From: Saprospiraceae bacterium
GTDB taxonomy: Bacteria > Bacteroidota > Bacteroidia > Chitinophagales > Saprospiraceae
Reading direction: 5' to 3'
Assembly: GCA_020630455.1 (NCBI GenBank)
Contig: JAHDBK010000039.1
Location: 1 to 13,877 of the forward strand
Length of the DNA: 13,877 bases
Shown: positions 13,851 through 13,877 of the stretch, one piece after another
Layout: every line of letters begins with the position of its first letter
How positions within the stretch are numbered: position 1 is the stretch's first letter
Program-made: the position numbers and the translations under genes
Notes under the pieces: generated by a model
Seen by the model: only the letters and a program-made list of their open reading frames with translations
The model's database searches: none
What the model was told of the DNA's origin: nothing

Positions 13851-13877
13851 ATGAAAACCAACATATTAAGAACTTGT
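13851..13877 (+). CDS. Possible start of a plus-strand gene (cut at right edge)
   Basis: ATG at 13851 opens a frame of nine codons (MKTNILRTC) that is still open at the last base. The basic start followed by hydrophobic residues could be the beginning of a signal peptide. The AT-rich region before it shows no TAnnTTTG box. Only its position, divergent from the lipoprotein gene, and the MK- start argue for it. Confidence 0.35.

Overview
The window looks like chromosome of a member of the Bacteroidota. It is very AT-rich, has weak Shine-Dalgarno signals, and carries several matches to the Bacteroidota promoter -7 box TAnnTTTG. It also contains LpxK (so the cell makes lipid A) and a small outer-membrane beta-barrel of the DUF6089 type typical of the phylum. 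I see no rRNA, tRNA, CRISPR array or complete transposon. Genus cannot be read from the sequence alone.

Left part, 1-4943, all on the minus strand. Reading from right to left: a LexA/CI-like S24 repressor (4071-4808) with its own promoter embedded in a large 45-bp dyad; a strong terminator (3946-3983); a second S24 protein without a DNA-binding domain (3373-3801), again followed by a terminator (3249-3284); a ScfR/RamB-type regulator of acyl-CoA metabolism (1684-3156) tightly followed by a delta3,delta2-enoyl-CoA isomerase-like crotonase (906-1676); and the N-terminal part of an exported TPR protein that runs off the left edge (1-681; an open-ended gene). The two S24 proteins are paralogues, and both keep an Ala-Gly pair and a Ser/Lys dyad. 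They look like a small self-cleavage regulatory module, which is the most intriguing part of the window. The ScfR-isomerase pair looks like a regulator co-transcribed with a beta-oxidation accessory enzyme.

Middle part, 5007-8343. lpxK (minus) is divergent from a DUF6089-like outer-membrane protein (plus). The latter is convergent with a cystathionine gamma-synthase/lyase gene (minus), and a perfect 16-bp-stem bidirectional terminator separates them.

Right part, 7198-13877. Three metabolic genes run on the minus strand: an M17 leucyl aminopeptidase, pdxA (PLP synthesis) and the PLP-dependent cystathionine enzyme, with a likely terminator between the last two. pgi (glucose-6-phosphate isomerase) is divergent from the aminopeptidase. 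The space between them holds a 163-bp imperfect palindrome with 11-bp terminal inverted repeats, best read as a MITE/REP-like element (11088-11250). Its right end may supply part of the pgi promoter. pgi converges, with a 7-bp gap, on an uncharacterised lipoprotein gene (12949-13707). Upstream of that gene is a 50-bp palindrome with perfect 24-bp arms, then the first nine codons of a probable plus-strand gene at the right edge. No stretch longer than 300 bases lacks a gene; the largest gap, 11002-11297, is filled mainly by the MITE-like element.
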